A DNA stretch of 64,000 nucleotides from Sporomusa malonica (lineage in GTDB: Bacteria > Bacillota > Negativicutes > Sporomusales > Sporomusaceae): positions 125,140-189,139 of the forward strand of contig NZ_FWXI01000006.1 of assembly GCF_900176355.1 (NCBI RefSeq), in the 5' to 3' direction. This document shows, piece by piece, positions 17,152 to 27,202 of the stretch. The notes below the pieces were generated by a model. The model ran no database searches and was not told where the DNA came from. It saw only the letters and a list, made by a program, of their open reading frames with translations. The translations under genes were made by a program, and so were the position numbers. The stretch's first letter is position 1. Every line of letters starts with the position of its first letter.

Positions 17152-18116
17152 TCAATCTTAAACCCTTTAGCTAACTGTTTTTTTGCTGCCTCTATAATCA
17201 ACCGCTTAGCTATATTAAGAGGTTCTGTTACAGTGCAGCCAGCTGCCCGTGCATGACCGCCTCCACCAAAAGCGAGTGCGATCTGGCTAACATCTGCAGA
17301 TCTGGAGCGCAAGCTTACTCGTATATTATTATCTGCTTCTTTAAACATGATGGCGATTTCAACGCCCTCAATGTTGCGTGGATAATTAATGAATCCTTCA
17401 GTTTCATCTCTGAGATTAGCTAATATTTCTTGTCTCAATGTCAACGTCGCTATTTGCCCGCTTTGACCACAGTCTACAATCTCCAGTGTCTCAAGCACTT
17501 TGGGCAATACTTCAATAACAGCCCGCGGCTTTGTATCAAGATGTTCAGAAATAATATGTGGCTTAGCACCCGCTGCCACCAGCTCCGAGGCAAATATAAG
17601 TGTTTCTGCCGAAGTATTGGCAAACCGGAAAAATCCGCAGTCAGTAGCTATTGCAGTAAACAATGCAGTGGCCATACTAGGAGTGATAATAGCGTCCACT
17701 TCTTTAAAAAGCTTTACAATTATTTCTCCGGTAGCCGCTGCCTGACTATCTATATACCAGTAGTCAGCAAATTTAAGATTAGATATATGATGGTCCAGAT
17801 TAAGTATCGGCGCTTTCACCGCATCCCGGACTTTACCGATCCGCTCCAAATCGCTAGAATCAAGCACTACCAGCAAATCAGCTTGACTTTCTGAACTATC
17901 TGGTTTCTTGACTTTTTCCCAATCTGAAAGAAATTTAAAGGTTCGCGGTATTTCATCATCAAGCAACATCCTAACCTGTTTTCCTTGGGCCGACAGGTAC
18001 GCATTCAGCGCAAGAAGCGATCCTAAGGCATCACCATCCGGATGAACATGGGCAGTAAGTACAATATTATTAGCTTCCTTTAACAGCTTGGCACTGTATG
18101 CTATAGAAACTTCCAC
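17148..18116 (-). CDS. nrnA: DHH/DHHA1 phosphoesterase, NrnA family
   Basis: Bifunctional oligoribonuclease and 3'-phosphoadenosine-5'-phosphate phosphatase family; it degrades very short RNAs. 322 aa. Motifs are HVHPDGDALGS (metal site), a DSSD aspartate site, LNLDHHISN (the DHH motif) and FGGGGHARAAGC (DHHA1). It starts two bases after the rbfA stop and overlaps truB. The rbfA-nrnA-truB order is common in clostridia and relatives. Confidence 0.93.
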   Translation of the reverse strand: MEVSIAYSAKLLKEANNIVLTAHVHPDGDALGSLLALNAYLSAQGKQVRMLLDDEIPRTFKFLSDWEKVKKPDSSESQADLLVVLDSSDLERIGKVRDAVKAPILNLDHHISNLKFADYWYIDSQAAATGEIIVKLFKEVDAIITPSMATALFTAIATDCGFFRFANTSAETLIFASELVAAGAKPHIISEHLDTKPRAVIEVLPKVLETLEIVDCGQSGQIATLTLRQEILANLRDETEGFINYPRNIEGVEIAIMFKEADNNIRVSLRSRSADVSQIALAFGGGGHARAAGCTVTEPLNIAKRLIIEAAKKQLAKGFKIE

Positions 18117-18118
18117 TG

Positions 18119-18475
18119 TTACTGATTGCCTTCTTCCTGCTTAATTTTTAAGATAAGTTCCTGAATGCGCGCACTATACTCTAGTGTTTCATCAAGGTGT
18201 AGCGACAATTCGGGAGCAAATCTCATGCGAATGCGTTTACCAATTTCGGCCCGCATATAACCTAACGATTTCGTAAGTCCGGCCCAGGTTTCAGCTTTTT
18301 GGTCATCGGTGCCCATGAGGCTAACATACACCTTAGCACTGCGTAAATCGCCAGTAGCTTCCACTCTGGTAACTGTTACGAAACCAATACGAGGATCTTT
18401 AAGTTCAGTCAAAATCATTTTACTAATTTCCTGCTTGATAAATTCCTGAACCTTTTCTGCCCTCAGTTGTCCCAT
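18119..18475 (-). CDS. rbfA: Ribosome-binding factor A
   Basis: 30S maturation factor with a KH-like fold acting on 16S rRNA, important in the cold. 118 aa, with the typical KVQEFIKQEISKMI start and DPRIGFVTVTRVEATGDL motif. It follows infB directly; the ylxP gene found between them in Bacillus is absent. Confidence 0.96.
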   Translation of the reverse strand: MGQLRAEKVQEFIKQEISKMILTELKDPRIGFVTVTRVEATGDLRSAKVYVSLMGTDDQKAETWAGLTKSLGYMRAEIGKRIRMRFAPELSLHLDETLEYSARIQELILKIKQEEGNQ

Positions 18476-18505
18476 AGTAATTCCTCCGGTATCTAAACGT
18501 ATGCT

Positions 18506-21085
18506 TTAACCTTTTGGGGTGACTTGTTCCATAATAAATGCTTCAATAATGTCGCCTTCTTTAACATCACGGAACTTTTCAACTGTTATACCACACTCAT
18601 AGCCTTGTGCAACTTCTTTAACATCATCTTTAAAGCGGCGCAATGACTCAAGTTTCCCTTCATGTATAACAATACTATCTCGTATAAGTCGCACTTGGGC
18701 GGTACTGGTTATTTTTCCTTCAAGAATATATGAACCGGCAACAACTGCCTTAGGAATTGAAATTACCTGACGTACTTCAGCACGCCCCAAAATGACTTCT
18801 TTGAACTCAGGCGCCAGCATGCCAGTAATAGCGGCTTCAACATCATTAATTGCATCATAAATAACCCGGTAATTTCTAATATCAATTTTTTCATTGTCTG
18901 CGGCTTTACGAGCATTGCCGTCAGGACGAACATTAAAACCAATAATAAGGGCATTAGACGCCGCAGCCAGCATAACGTCTGATTCATTAATAGCGCCTAC
19001 ACCGGCATGAACTATGTTTACCCTTACTTCCTTATTTTTAATGGCTACGAGCGACTGGCGAAGGGCCTCGATTGATCCCTGAACATCAGCTTTAACTACA
19101 ATGTTTAGGTCTTTTATGCTGCCTTCTTGAATTTGCTTAAATAAATCATCCAGTGAAACCTTCTGCGATTGCTTGATTTCATCTGTACGTTTTTTAGCTA
19201 CACGTTTCTCGGCTACAGCCCTGGCTGTTCGCTCGTCAATAGCTACTAAAGTGTCGCCAGCTTGCGGAACATCAGCTAGACCAAGTACTTCTACCGGTGT
19301 AGCCGGTTCAGCTTTCTTTATTTTCTCGCCCCGGTCATTAACCATTGCCCGCACTTTACCATAAGCCGTGCCAGCAATTATTGTGTCGCCGATTCTAAGC
19401 GTACCTTTTTGCACTAAAACAGTTGATACTGGACCCCGTCCTTTATCAAGCTTAGCTTCGATAATTGTTCCATAAGCTAAGCGGTTAGGATTTGCCTTAA
19501 GATCAAGCATCTCCGCTACTAACAAAATCATCTCGAGTAGTTCGTTGATACCAGTCTTCTGATGGGCTGACACGGGAGCCATGATAGTATCGCCGCCCCA
19601 ATCTTCAGGTATTAGCTGGTGCTCAGCCAATTGTTGCTTGACTCGATCTGGATTTGCTCCTGGTCGGTCCATTTTATTGATTGCAACAATAATTGGAACT
19701 TTTGCCGATTTGGCATGGTTGATTGCTTCAATAGTCTGAGGCATAACACCGTCATCGGCGGCAACTACCAGAATGGCAATATCAGTCACTTGTGCACCAC
19801 GTGCGCGCATAGCCGTAAAAGCCTCGTGGCCCGGAGTATCTAAAAAGACAATTTTTTTGCCTTGACACATTACTTGATAAGCGCCAATATGCTGAGTTAT
19901 CCCGCCTGCTTCCTGAGAAGTAACATGAGTTTGCCGGATAGAGTCTAAGAGCGACGTTTTACCATGGTCAACATGACCCATAACGGTAACAACCGGTGGG
20001 CGATAGACCAAATCTTTCTCATCGTCTTCAATTTCAGGAATTTCTGTCGGGTCTTCTTCTGGCGGAATTGCTTCTACCGCAACCCCGAATTCGCCACCTA
20101 AGATGGTAGCAGTGTCAAAATCAACTTCCTGGTTTATACTAACCATCGTTCCTAGCATCATTAGTTTTTTGATTACTTCGCCTGCTTCACGACCCATTTT
20201 TCCAGCAAGTTCTTTAACTGTAATCGATTCACCAATTTTAATGCTCTTAGGTTTGGGCATCTCAGCCTTGACCTGCGCAGCCTGATTTCTGTTAGGCTGA
20301 TTCCTATGTTGGTTAGAACGCTGCTGTGAGTTTCTATTTCCCGGGCTTGAACCGCCACTATTTCGCGTGTTATTATTAGGCGGTCGACGATTGTTGTTTT
20401 GGAACTGCGAATTCTGCTGTCCTTGAGGTCTGTTGTCGGCACCTCCAGGACGATTCTGAGGCTGAGCAGCAGTCTGCGGGCGTTGTGGTGGTCGATTCTG
20501 TTGATTATTGTAGTTTGGACGATTTTGTGGTTGCTGTTGATTATTATATGCCGGCCGATTTTGCGGCTGTTGCTGTTGATTATTATATGCCGGCCGATTT
20601 TGCGGCTGTTGCTGTTGATTATTATATGCCGGCCGATTTTGTGGCTGTTGCTGTTGATTGTTATAAGGCGGCCGATTCTGCGGTGGTTGCTGTTGATTAT
20701 TATATGTCGGCCGATTTTGCGGCTGTTGCTGTTGATTATTATATGTCGGCCGATTTTGCGGCTGTTGCTGTTGATTATTATATGCCGGCCGATTTTGCGG
20801 CTGTTGCTGTTGATTATTATATGTCGGCCGATTTTGCGGTTGTTGACTAGGAGTATGTACTTCTTTAGCTGGCTGCGACATTTCACGTTGTTCGGCTTTA
20901 GCTGCGGGTTGTTCAGGTGCTCCCGTTTTCCGCGCAAAAGTCCGCTCAATAGCCACCTTTGCATCTTCATCCACACTGCTCATATGATTCTTTGCAGTGA
21001 TCTCATGACGTCCTAAAATATCTATGATAACTTTACTTGTAGTACTATATTCCTTGGCTAATTCATATACTCTGTATTTGGACAT
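18506..21085 (-). CDS. infB: Translation initiation factor IF-2, with Gln/Pro/Asn repeat tract
   Basis: GTPase that delivers initiator tRNA. 859 aa from the ATG at 21085, which has GGGGGTGG upstream; an upstream in-frame ATG would add ten residues with no family support. An N-terminal IF2_N helix domain ([13 protein letters not shown]) is followed by nine copies of a 13-residue repeat (about 78-195) and a basic Asn/Arg-rich linker. A second IF2_N domain comes next, then the G domain with GHVDHGKT near 367, DTPGHEAF and NKMD, and C-terminal domains. Only the linker is unusual. Confidence 0.97.
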   Translation of the reverse strand: MSKYRVYELAKEYSTTSKVIIDILGRHEITAKNHMSSVDEDAKVAIERTFARKTGAPEQPAAKAEQREMSQPAKEVHTPSQQPQNRPTYNNQQQQPQNRPAYNNQQQQPQNRPTYNNQQQQPQNRPTYNNQQQPPQNRPPYNNQQQQPQNRPAYNNQQQQPQNRPAYNNQQQQPQNRPAYNNQQQPQNRPNYNNQQNRPPQRPQTAAQPQNRPGGADNRPQGQQNSQFQNNNRRPPNNNTRNSGGSSPGNRNSQQRSNQHRNQPNRNQAAQVKAEMPKPKSIKIGESITVKELAGKMGREAGEVIKKLMMLGTMVSINQEVDFDTATILGGEFGVAVEAIPPEEDPTEIPEIEDDEKDLVYRPPVVTVMGHVDHGKTSLLDSIRQTHVTSQEAGGITQHIGAYQVMCQGKKIVFLDTPGHEAFTAMRARGAQVTDIAILVVAADDGVMPQTIEAINHAKSAKVPIIVAINKMDRPGANPDRVKQQLAEHQLIPEDWGGDTIMAPVSAHQKTGINELLEMILLVAEMLDLKANPNRLAYGTIIEAKLDKGRGPVSTVLVQKGTLRIGDTIIAGTAYGKVRAMVNDRGEKIKKAEPATPVEVLGLADVPQAGDTLVAIDERTARAVAEKRVAKKRTDEIKQSQKVSLDDLFKQIQEGSIKDLNIVVKADVQGSIEALRQSLVAIKNKEVRVNIVHAGVGAINESDVMLAAASNALIIGFNVRPDGNARKAADNEKIDIRNYRVIYDAINDVEAAITGMLAPEFKEVILGRAEVRQVISIPKAVVAGSYILEGKITSTAQVRLIRDSIVIHEGKLESLRRFKDDVKEVAQGYECGITVEKFRDVKEGDIIEAFIMEQVTPKG
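20507..20850 (-). repeat. Nine tandem 39-bp repeats inside infB
   Basis: Nine near-identical units encode QNRPxYNN followed by QQQQP, where x reads T, A, T, T, P, A, A, A, N from the N-terminus. The first eight are 39 bp apart; the last is shorter by one codon. Such identity between units suggests recent copy-number change. Plus-strand open frames across it are by-products of the repeat. Confidence 0.95.
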
Positions 21086-21123
21086 TGATCCACCCCCATT
21101 TTCTTTCTCTCCCACAGTACTAT

Positions 21124-21429
21124 TTATTCTTCGAGAGCCCGTACAATCGGCGTGACAAAACCAGCATCGGTTACTACCACAGCCGCCCGTAATGCTTTAC
21201 CTATAGCACCACCTAACTGCTCTTTAGTTAAAGCGCAGTAAACAGTAATATTCCTGTATTCAGCTTGATATTGATATTCTTTTTTTGTACTGTTAGATGC
21301 ATCTGTTGCAATAATGAGTATTCTGGCTTTACCTGATTTAATAGCACCTTGCACAGCAAAATCGCCTGACACTATCTTACCAGCTTTTTGAGCCAGACCC
21401 AAAACCGACATTAGCTTTTGCTCATTCAT
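21124..21429 (-). CDS. ylxQ: L7Ae family RNA-binding protein YlxQ
   Basis: 101 aa, L7Ae/L30e/S12e/Gadd45 family, binding kink-turn RNA. It shows the family pattern [13 protein letters not shown] and [15 protein letters not shown]. Located between rnpM and infB as in Bacillus; overlaps rnpM by four bases. Its exact RNA target is not established. Confidence 0.92.
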   Translation of the reverse strand: MNEQKLMSVLGLAQKAGKIVSGDFAVQGAIKSGKARILIIATDASNSTKKEYQYQAEYRNITVYCALTKEQLGGAIGKALRAAVVVTDAGFVTPIVRALEE

Positions 21430-21689
21430 TCCGTAATCCCAACCCTAAGCGCATTGTAGACATCTTCAGCAATCTGGTGTTTGAGAGCTCTTTCTAGTCG
21501 CTTCTCTTTAAAAGCTTTAGTCAAACACTGCTCACTGCGGCACATGTAGGCACCTCTTCCGGCTCTTTTTCCAGTAGGATCAAGCACAACTTCATCTTCT
21601 GGCGTTCTAACAACTCTCAGTAAATCCTTTTTTGATTTCATCTCTTGACAGCCAACGCACATTCTGAGAGGAATTTTTTTCGGCTTCAC
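21426..21689 (-). CDS. rnpM: RNase P modulator RnpM (YlxR)
   Basis: 87 aa, YlxR family; shown in Bacillus to bind RNase P RNA and modulate its activity. The signature RMCVGCQEMKSKKDLLR (residues 9-25) and GRGAYMCRSEQCL are present. It overlaps both nusA and ylxQ by four bases, indicating tight translational coupling. Confidence 0.93.
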   Translation of the reverse strand: MKPKKIPLRMCVGCQEMKSKKDLLRVVRTPEDEVVLDPTGKRAGRGAYMCRSEQCLTKAFKEKRLERALKHQIAEDVYNALRVGITE

Positions 21690-22765
21690 ACCAATTCCTC
21701 CAGCGCCGCACTCGGTGAAAAGGCTGGTGATTGAGTAACCTGAGATTCGCTCTTGATATCAATTTTCCAACCGGTAAGTTTAGCAGCAAGACGGGCATTT
21801 TGTCCTTCTTTGCCTATAGCCAGCGATAGCTGATAGTCAGGCACAACTACCCGTGACATCTTTTCGGTTTCCTGAACTTCAACTGAAACTACCTTCGCCG
21901 GACTTAACGCATTAGCTATATATTTTGCCGGGTCGGCGTTCCATTTTACAATATCAATTTTTTCCCCTTTCAATTCGTTCACTATAGTTTGTACCCGCAT
22001 GCCTTTGTGACCTACACATGAACCTACCGGATCAACTGTCTCATCACGAGAATAAACGGCAATTTTAGATCTTAGACCAGGCTCACGCGCTACTGATTTT
22101 ATTTCAACCACACCATCGTGAATTTCAGGCACTTCTAATTCAAACAGGCGCTTTAACAAACCTGGATGGGTTCGGGACACCAGTATCTGAGGCCCTTTCG
22201 TAGTTTTCTTAACCTCAACTATATAGCTTTTCAACCGATCGCCATGTTTGTATGTTTCATCTGGAATCTGCTCAGATGGCGCTAAAATAGCTTCAGCCTT
22301 GCCCAAGTCAATAAAAACATTCTTCTGTTCAATTCGCTGAACAATACCTGTAACGATATCGCTTTCCCTATTAGAAAACTCCTCATAAATCATTCCACGT
22401 TCAGCTTCCCGGATTCGCTGCACAACAACCTGCTTAGCCGTTTGAGCAGCAATTCGCCCGAAATTCTTCGGTGTAACCTCAAGTTCGACTACATCATCAA
22501 GTTCATAGCGTGGATCAATTGCTTTGGCTTCACTAAGAGATAATTCAAGACGTGTATCACTGACATCCTGCACAACATTTTTTCGCGCATATACATGTAT
22601 TTCACCGGTAGTCCGTTCTAATGACACTCGTACATTTTGCGCTGACCCAAAATTTCGTTTATATGCTGAAATCAAAGCAGCCTCAATGGCATCAAACAGT
22701 ATTTCAGGTGCAATACCCTTTTCTCTTCCTAGCTGTTCAAATGCTTGCATAAATTCTGCATTCAT
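21686..22765 (-). CDS. nusA: Transcription termination/antitermination factor NusA
   Basis: RNA polymerase-associated factor controlling pausing and termination. 359 aa, the compact Gram-positive form. An N-terminal polymerase-binding domain (MNAEFMQAFEQLGREKGI) leads into an S1 domain (DIVTGIVQRIEQKNVFIDLG) and two KH domains (DPVGSCVGHKGMRVQ and AIGKEGQNARLAAKLTGW). No acidic C-terminal repeats, as expected outside Proteobacteria. It is the second gene of the operon, and the leader holds a hairpin that could be its own target. Confidence 0.97.
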   Translation of the reverse strand: MNAEFMQAFEQLGREKGIAPEILFDAIEAALISAYKRNFGSAQNVRVSLERTTGEIHVYARKNVVQDVSDTRLELSLSEAKAIDPRYELDDVVELEVTPKNFGRIAAQTAKQVVVQRIREAERGMIYEEFSNRESDIVTGIVQRIEQKNVFIDLGKAEAILAPSEQIPDETYKHGDRLKSYIVEVKKTTKGPQILVSRTHPGLLKRLFELEVPEIHDGVVEIKSVAREPGLRSKIAVYSRDETVDPVGSCVGHKGMRVQTIVNELKGEKIDIVKWNADPAKYIANALSPAKVVSVEVQETEKMSRVVVPDYQLSLAIGKEGQNARLAAKLTGWKIDIKSESQVTQSPAFSPSAALEELV

Positions 22766-22794
22766 TAAAATTCCCCCTATTCAATTTTCACTGC

Positions 22795-23253
22795 TTAAAA
22801 TTCAATATGAAGCCTGACTTGAGCAGTCTTTTCTCGCGGAATACTCACGACTTGCCCGTCAACCTCAATGCGAACATCGCCATCAGCCAAACCAATTAGT
22901 TTGCCTATAAATAACCTTTGTTCATTGATCGGCTCATATGTCTTTATTTCTACTTTATCACCAGCATGACGAATAAAGTCACGTTCCTTCTTTAGTGGAC
23001 GGTCAAGACCTGGTGAAGACACTTCAAGGTAATAATGGTCTTTAATCAAATTGATCTCATCTAGTTTGGCCTCAAGGCGCTCGCTCACCCACTGACAATC
23101 ATCAATCTCAATCCCCGCTTCTTTGTCTAAGAACACCCTCAGATACCAGTCGCGTTCTTTAACATATTCAGCATCAACCAGTTCGAGAGCACTATCAGCA
23201 ATTATATCTGATACAAGCTTTTCAACAACTGATTCTATTTTTTCTTTCGACAT
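22795..23253 (-). CDS. rimP: Ribosome maturation factor RimP
   Basis: 152 aa; assists 30S maturation. The family motif YLEVSSPGLDRPLKKERDF (residues 76-94) is present, with an N-terminal alpha/beta domain and C-terminal Sm-like domain. First gene of the rimP-nusA-infB operon. The 233-base region upstream, back to polC, holds one good promoter and a hairpin. Confidence 0.96.
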   Translation of the reverse strand: MSKEKIESVVEKLVSDIIADSALELVDAEYVKERDWYLRVFLDKEAGIEIDDCQWVSERLEAKLDEINLIKDHYYLEVSSPGLDRPLKKERDFIRHAGDKVEIKTYEPINEQRLFIGKLIGLADGDVRIEVDGQVVSIPREKTAQVRLHIEF

Positions 23254-23377
23254 GTCTTATTAACACCTCCGATTAACGGTTCTAAGCCGTAACAGTCTCT
23301 TGCTTTTTATTGTTACCTGATATCTTACCCCTCATACCTAATTATGGTAAGAAGTATTAACGCCTAAAATAAGATGA

Positions 23378-23404
23378 AAGAGTGGGTGCTCGGTACCCAC
23401 TCTT
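23378..23404 (-). terminator. Strong hairpin with weak T tract in the rimP-nusA leader
   Basis: A perfect 10-bp stem (AAGAGTGGGT / ACCCACTCTT) with a 7-base loop is followed on the minus strand by TCATCTTATTTT. It lies between the promoter at 23434-23462 and rimP, so it can work as an attenuator for the operon, as well as a terminator for polC transcripts. A weak T tract is typical of NusA-dependent terminators. Confidence 0.7.
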
Positions 23405-23433
23405 GAAAAGTCAAATACTTTTATACTGCAATT

Positions 23434-23462
23434 ATTATACCATTAAAATGGTAATCTTACAA
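23434..23462 (-). promoter_or_regulatory. SigA-type promoter for the rimP-nusA-infB operon
   Basis: TTGTAA (23457-23462) and TATAAT (23434-23439) are 17 bases apart on the minus strand, right after the polC stop codon. The leader to rimP would be about 174 bases and includes the hairpin at 23378-23404. A weaker candidate, TTACCA-17-TAAGAT (23322-23350), lies downstream of the hairpin. Confidence 0.75.
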
Positions 23463-23486
23463 CCGGCTTTGGTCAATTTCTTAAAG

Positions 23487-26400
23487 TCATGCAAAAAGCA
23501 TGATTTGATCCGTATCATCTAGCCCTTCTAAACAACCATGATTCTTTAAAATATCGATAACCGTTTTAGACACTCTACTGCGCGAACGTACATCTTCAAT
23601 GGATGAAAAATGTTTGCTTTGACGGGCAGCTACAATGTTCTGCGCAGCTGATACACCTACTCCCTGAAGGGAACCAAGTGGCGGCAAGAGACCGTTACCA
23701 ACAATTTTGAATTTGGTGGCATCCGATTTATATAAATCTACCCGATGTAAGACGAAACCGCGCAAGTACATCTCGTGCGCCATTTCTAAGACTGTTTGAA
23801 TACTTTTCTCTTTAGTGGAAAGCGTATTTCCTTTTTCCTCTAGGGCTACAAGTTCATCCTTAAGCACTTTGGTTCCTTTAACAATCAAGTCAGCATCAAA
23901 ATCTGTAGCCCTAACGGTAAAATAAGCCGCATAAAATGCCAACGGATGATGTACTTTACAATAAGCTATACGAAAAGCCATCATAACATAAGCTACAGCG
24001 TGAGCCTTAGGAAACATGTATTTAATCTTTTGGCAAGATTCAACATACCACTCAGGTACATTTTTGGCTCTGATCTTCTCGACATCATCGGGCTTAACGC
24101 CTTTACCTTTACGTACACCTTCCATAACCTTGAACGCTAACTGCGAGTCAACGCCTTTATGAATAAGATAAACCATAATATCATCGCGTGTGGAGATGGC
24201 TTCCGACAGTTTAGCCGTGCCACTTCTAATAAGATCCTGGGCATTATTGAGCCAGACGTCAGTACCATGGGAAAAACCGCTTATCCGTACCAATTCACTA
24301 AAGGTTTTAGGCTTAGTATCTTCAAGCATTTGTCTTACAAACTTAGTTCCAAATTCAGGTATACCGAATGTGGCAACCGTACTATTAAGCTCTTCAGGTG
24401 TAAGTTCAAGAGCATCTGTCGATGAAAATAAGCTCATCGTTACAGCATCGTCAAAGGGAATACTTTTTGCATCAATACCTGTCAAGTCTTCAAGCATTTT
24501 TATTACCGTCGGATCGTCATGCCCTAGAATATCAAGCTTAACTAGTCGACTGCTAATCGAATGATAATCAAAATGAGTCGTAATTGTTGAAGAGTTTTTG
24601 TCATCTGCTGGATATTGGATCGGTGTAAAATGATGCACATCCATATCACGCGGAATAACCATGATACCTCCTGGGTGTTGCCCAGTCGTTCTTTTTACTC
24701 CGGTGCAGCCACCAAGCAGTCGATTTATATGAGCATTACGGGCACCACAGCCTTTTTCACTTAAATAGTTCTTAACAAATCCGTACGCTGTCTTTTCCGC
24801 TATTGTAGCAATTGTTCCTGCTCTAAATACATTATCACGGCCAAATAATTCTTCAGTATATTTATGAGCTACCGGCTGGTAATCACCGGAAAAGTTAAGA
24901 TCAATATCAGGCACCTTGTCACCGTGGAAGCCCATAAATACGGCAAATGGGATATCATGCCCATTTTTCTCCATTTGAGTCTGGCAGTTAGGACACTCTT
25001 TATCAGGCAGATCAAATCCACCTCCATAACTGCCATCATTTATAAATTCACTATATTTGCAGTTAGGGCAGCGCCAATGCGGCGGCAGTGGATTAACTTC
25101 AGTTATACCTGTCATGGTAGCAACAAAGGATGAGCCTACCGAACCCCGGGAGCCTACTAGGTAGCCGTCATCCATTGACTTTTTAACAAGCTTATGAGCG
25201 ATAAGGTATAACACAGCAAACCCGTTATTTATGATGGATTTGAGCTCATACTCAAGACGTTCAGACACAAGTTCAGGCAATGGCGTCCCGTATAGCAATT
25301 CCGCGTTTTGATAAGACATAAATTTGATTTCTTCTTCTGCTCCAGGTATCTGGGGTGAATATAATTCTTCGGGGATTGGTTTAATGTTTTCAATAAGATC
25401 ATTGATGCGACGCGGAGTCTCTACTACAACTTCATAGGCTTTGTCAGGACCAAGGTAGCTAAACTCAGACAGCATTTCATCAGTTGTCCGGAAAAAGAGC
25501 GGCGGCTGCCGATCGGCGTCATCATACCCTTGGCCAGCCATAAGAATGCGACGGTATACTTCATCTTCTGGATTTAAAAAGTGCACATCACAGGTAGCAA
25601 CAACTGGTATCCCCAGCTTTTTGCCAATATCGCAAACTCTAATATTAATATCTCGCAGGCCTTGCTCATCAGCTACTTTTCCTTTACGCAATAAGAATTC
25701 ATTGTTTCCGGTAGGCTGAATCTCGAGATAGTCGTAATACTTAGCAATATTTTTTAATTCCTCTTCACTGCTTCCATTTATCATAGCATGGATTAATTCG
25801 CCAGCCTCGCAGGCCGAACCTAGTATCAAACCTTCGCGATGACCATCAAGTATTATCCGGGGTATGCGCGGTTTACGATGCAGATATCTCAGATGCGATA
25901 TCGATACCAGACGGTACAGGTTTCGCAGACCAATGTTGTTTTGCGCTAAAATTATAATATGGCGAGATTGGTTGATATCGTCATCAAATAGATAACCCTC
26001 CATACCATAAATCACTTTTATTCCAGCACTGCTTGCTTCCTCATATGCTTCAGGAAATGCCTGCACCACACCATGGTCGGTGATAGCAACAGCCGGGTGC
26101 CCCCATTTAGCCGCAGTCTTAATAAGATTTTTTGCAGAAACAATAGCATCTAGTGCACTCATACGAGTATGAGCATGAAGTTCAACCCGACGGATAGGCG
26201 CATTATCTTGGCGTTCAATTCTTTCCTCCGCCCTGCACATGCTATCGGCAAATAATACTAATTCATTAGCAAATTTGTCGTACTGAACCGTGCCTTTAAC
26301 AGTAACCTGCATACCGTTTTTAATGAGTCCAGATGTCTTGTTAAATTGTTCTTTATTATCAAAAAATACTTTTCCGCTAATGCCATCAGTCAAGTCAACA

Positions 26401-27167
26401 AGATCAAAAGTTAATAAAAACCGACCTGATTTTAATTCTTTTAATTCGTGATTAATGATTTGACCGGTAAGAATAACATTCCGTGCTTCTTCTTGGATAG
26501 CGTTTATAGGCTGCACAGAATCGGCGACGCCTCTTATATTGCGACCAAATATTATTGGACTATCACCAGATTTAGATTTGAGCTGCGGTGCAGCCACTTC
26601 AATCAGGGCTTCCTTATATGCAGGCGTTAATAACGCATCATCACACTCGACCGGCGCTTCAACAGCTGAGCTGGTAAACTTGACTTCACAAATTTGGCCA
26701 AAGTCTTGAATAATAAACGATTTTATGGTCTGTTCCATACCACGATCTGTTAAAATTGCTGTTGATAGGTCGCCAACAGTCTCTATTGTTAATGTTTCTT
26801 CGTCATAGACCCAAGAAGCACTCAATAACAGGTGTTTAATGGCATGATGGCCTTGAACAACTCGTTCCACAAATCGGGGCCAGTTTTGCGTCAAATATTG
26901 TTTCAAATCTTTGATCTGTTGGTTAAATACAACTTTACTCAAGCCACATTTCTGACATAAATGCTCTGCAGCAACGTTAAGCACCTGCTCTGAAATAGGT
27001 TTGGCAGCAGTTATATGTATAATCCAAGCCCCAACAGAAGGATTAATTTCAACTTTATTTACTTGAGCCGTCATTAGTAATTCACGATCAGCCGAATCAA
27101 CTGGCAACCCATCGACAAACTGGAAAAAACTCTGGCAATTCTCTGGTATAACACAATAACTAAGCAT
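23487..27167 (-). CDS. polC: DNA polymerase III alpha subunit, PolC type, lacking the proofreading exonuclease domain
   Basis: Replicative polymerase of Bacillota. 1226 aa, about 210 shorter than the 1437-aa Bacillus enzyme. Order: N-terminal region, OB fold near residue 230-320, PHP domain from 327 (HAHTRMS, ITDHG, GMEGY, TCDVHF), zinc-finger cysteines near 700-740 (CPNCKYS, ECPNCQTQ), palm with PDIDLNFSGD near 754, and a C-terminal clamp-binding end (QIMLF). In Bacillus PolC a DnaQ-like exonuclease interrupts PHP after GMEGY; here GYLFDD (about 392) passes into YRLVSISH (about 420), with no DVETTGL-type motif. PHP metal ligands look intact. Confidence 0.96.
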   Translation of the reverse strand: MLSYCVIPENCQSFFQFVDGLPVDSADRELLMTAQVNKVEINPSVGAWIIHITAAKPISEQVLNVAAEHLCQKCGLSKVVFNQQIKDLKQYLTQNWPRFVERVVQGHHAIKHLLLSASWVYDEETLTIETVGDLSTAILTDRGMEQTIKSFIIQDFGQICEVKFTSSAVEAPVECDDALLTPAYKEALIEVAAPQLKSKSGDSPIIFGRNIRGVADSVQPINAIQEEARNVILTGQIINHELKELKSGRFLLTFDLVDLTDGISGKVFFDNKEQFNKTSGLIKNGMQVTVKGTVQYDKFANELVLFADSMCRAEERIERQDNAPIRRVELHAHTRMSALDAIVSAKNLIKTAAKWGHPAVAITDHGVVQAFPEAYEEASSAGIKVIYGMEGYLFDDDINQSRHIIILAQNNIGLRNLYRLVSISHLRYLHRKPRIPRIILDGHREGLILGSACEAGELIHAMINGSSEEELKNIAKYYDYLEIQPTGNNEFLLRKGKVADEQGLRDINIRVCDIGKKLGIPVVATCDVHFLNPEDEVYRRILMAGQGYDDADRQPPLFFRTTDEMLSEFSYLGPDKAYEVVVETPRRINDLIENIKPIPEELYSPQIPGAEEEIKFMSYQNAELLYGTPLPELVSERLEYELKSIINNGFAVLYLIAHKLVKKSMDDGYLVGSRGSVGSSFVATMTGITEVNPLPPHWRCPNCKYSEFINDGSYGGGFDLPDKECPNCQTQMEKNGHDIPFAVFMGFHGDKVPDIDLNFSGDYQPVAHKYTEELFGRDNVFRAGTIATIAEKTAYGFVKNYLSEKGCGARNAHINRLLGGCTGVKRTTGQHPGGIMVIPRDMDVHHFTPIQYPADDKNSSTITTHFDYHSISSRLVKLDILGHDDPTVIKMLEDLTGIDAKSIPFDDAVTMSLFSSTDALELTPEELNSTVATFGIPEFGTKFVRQMLEDTKPKTFSELVRISGFSHGTDVWLNNAQDLIRSGTAKLSEAISTRDDIMVYLIHKGVDSQLAFKVMEGVRKGKGVKPDDVEKIRAKNVPEWYVESCQKIKYMFPKAHAVAYVMMAFRIAYCKVHHPLAFYAAYFTVRATDFDADLIVKGTKVLKDELVALEEKGNTLSTKEKSIQTVLEMAHEMYLRGFVLHRVDLYKSDATKFKIVGNGLLPPLGSLQGVGVSAAQNIVAARQSKHFSSIEDVRSRSRVSKTVIDILKNHGCLEGLDDTDQIMLFA

Positions 27168-27202
27168 TAAACCTCTCCCATCAATAACAGGTCACAACTA
27201 TT

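Noticed and set aside
20507-20850. CRISPR-like array
   Set aside because: Units are contiguous with no unique spacers and encode a continuous infB reading frame.
20399-21016. Plus-strand open frames of 205 and 121 codons antisense to infB
   Set aside because: They are by-products of the 39-bp repeat, whose length is a multiple of three, and give highly repetitive, implausible proteins.
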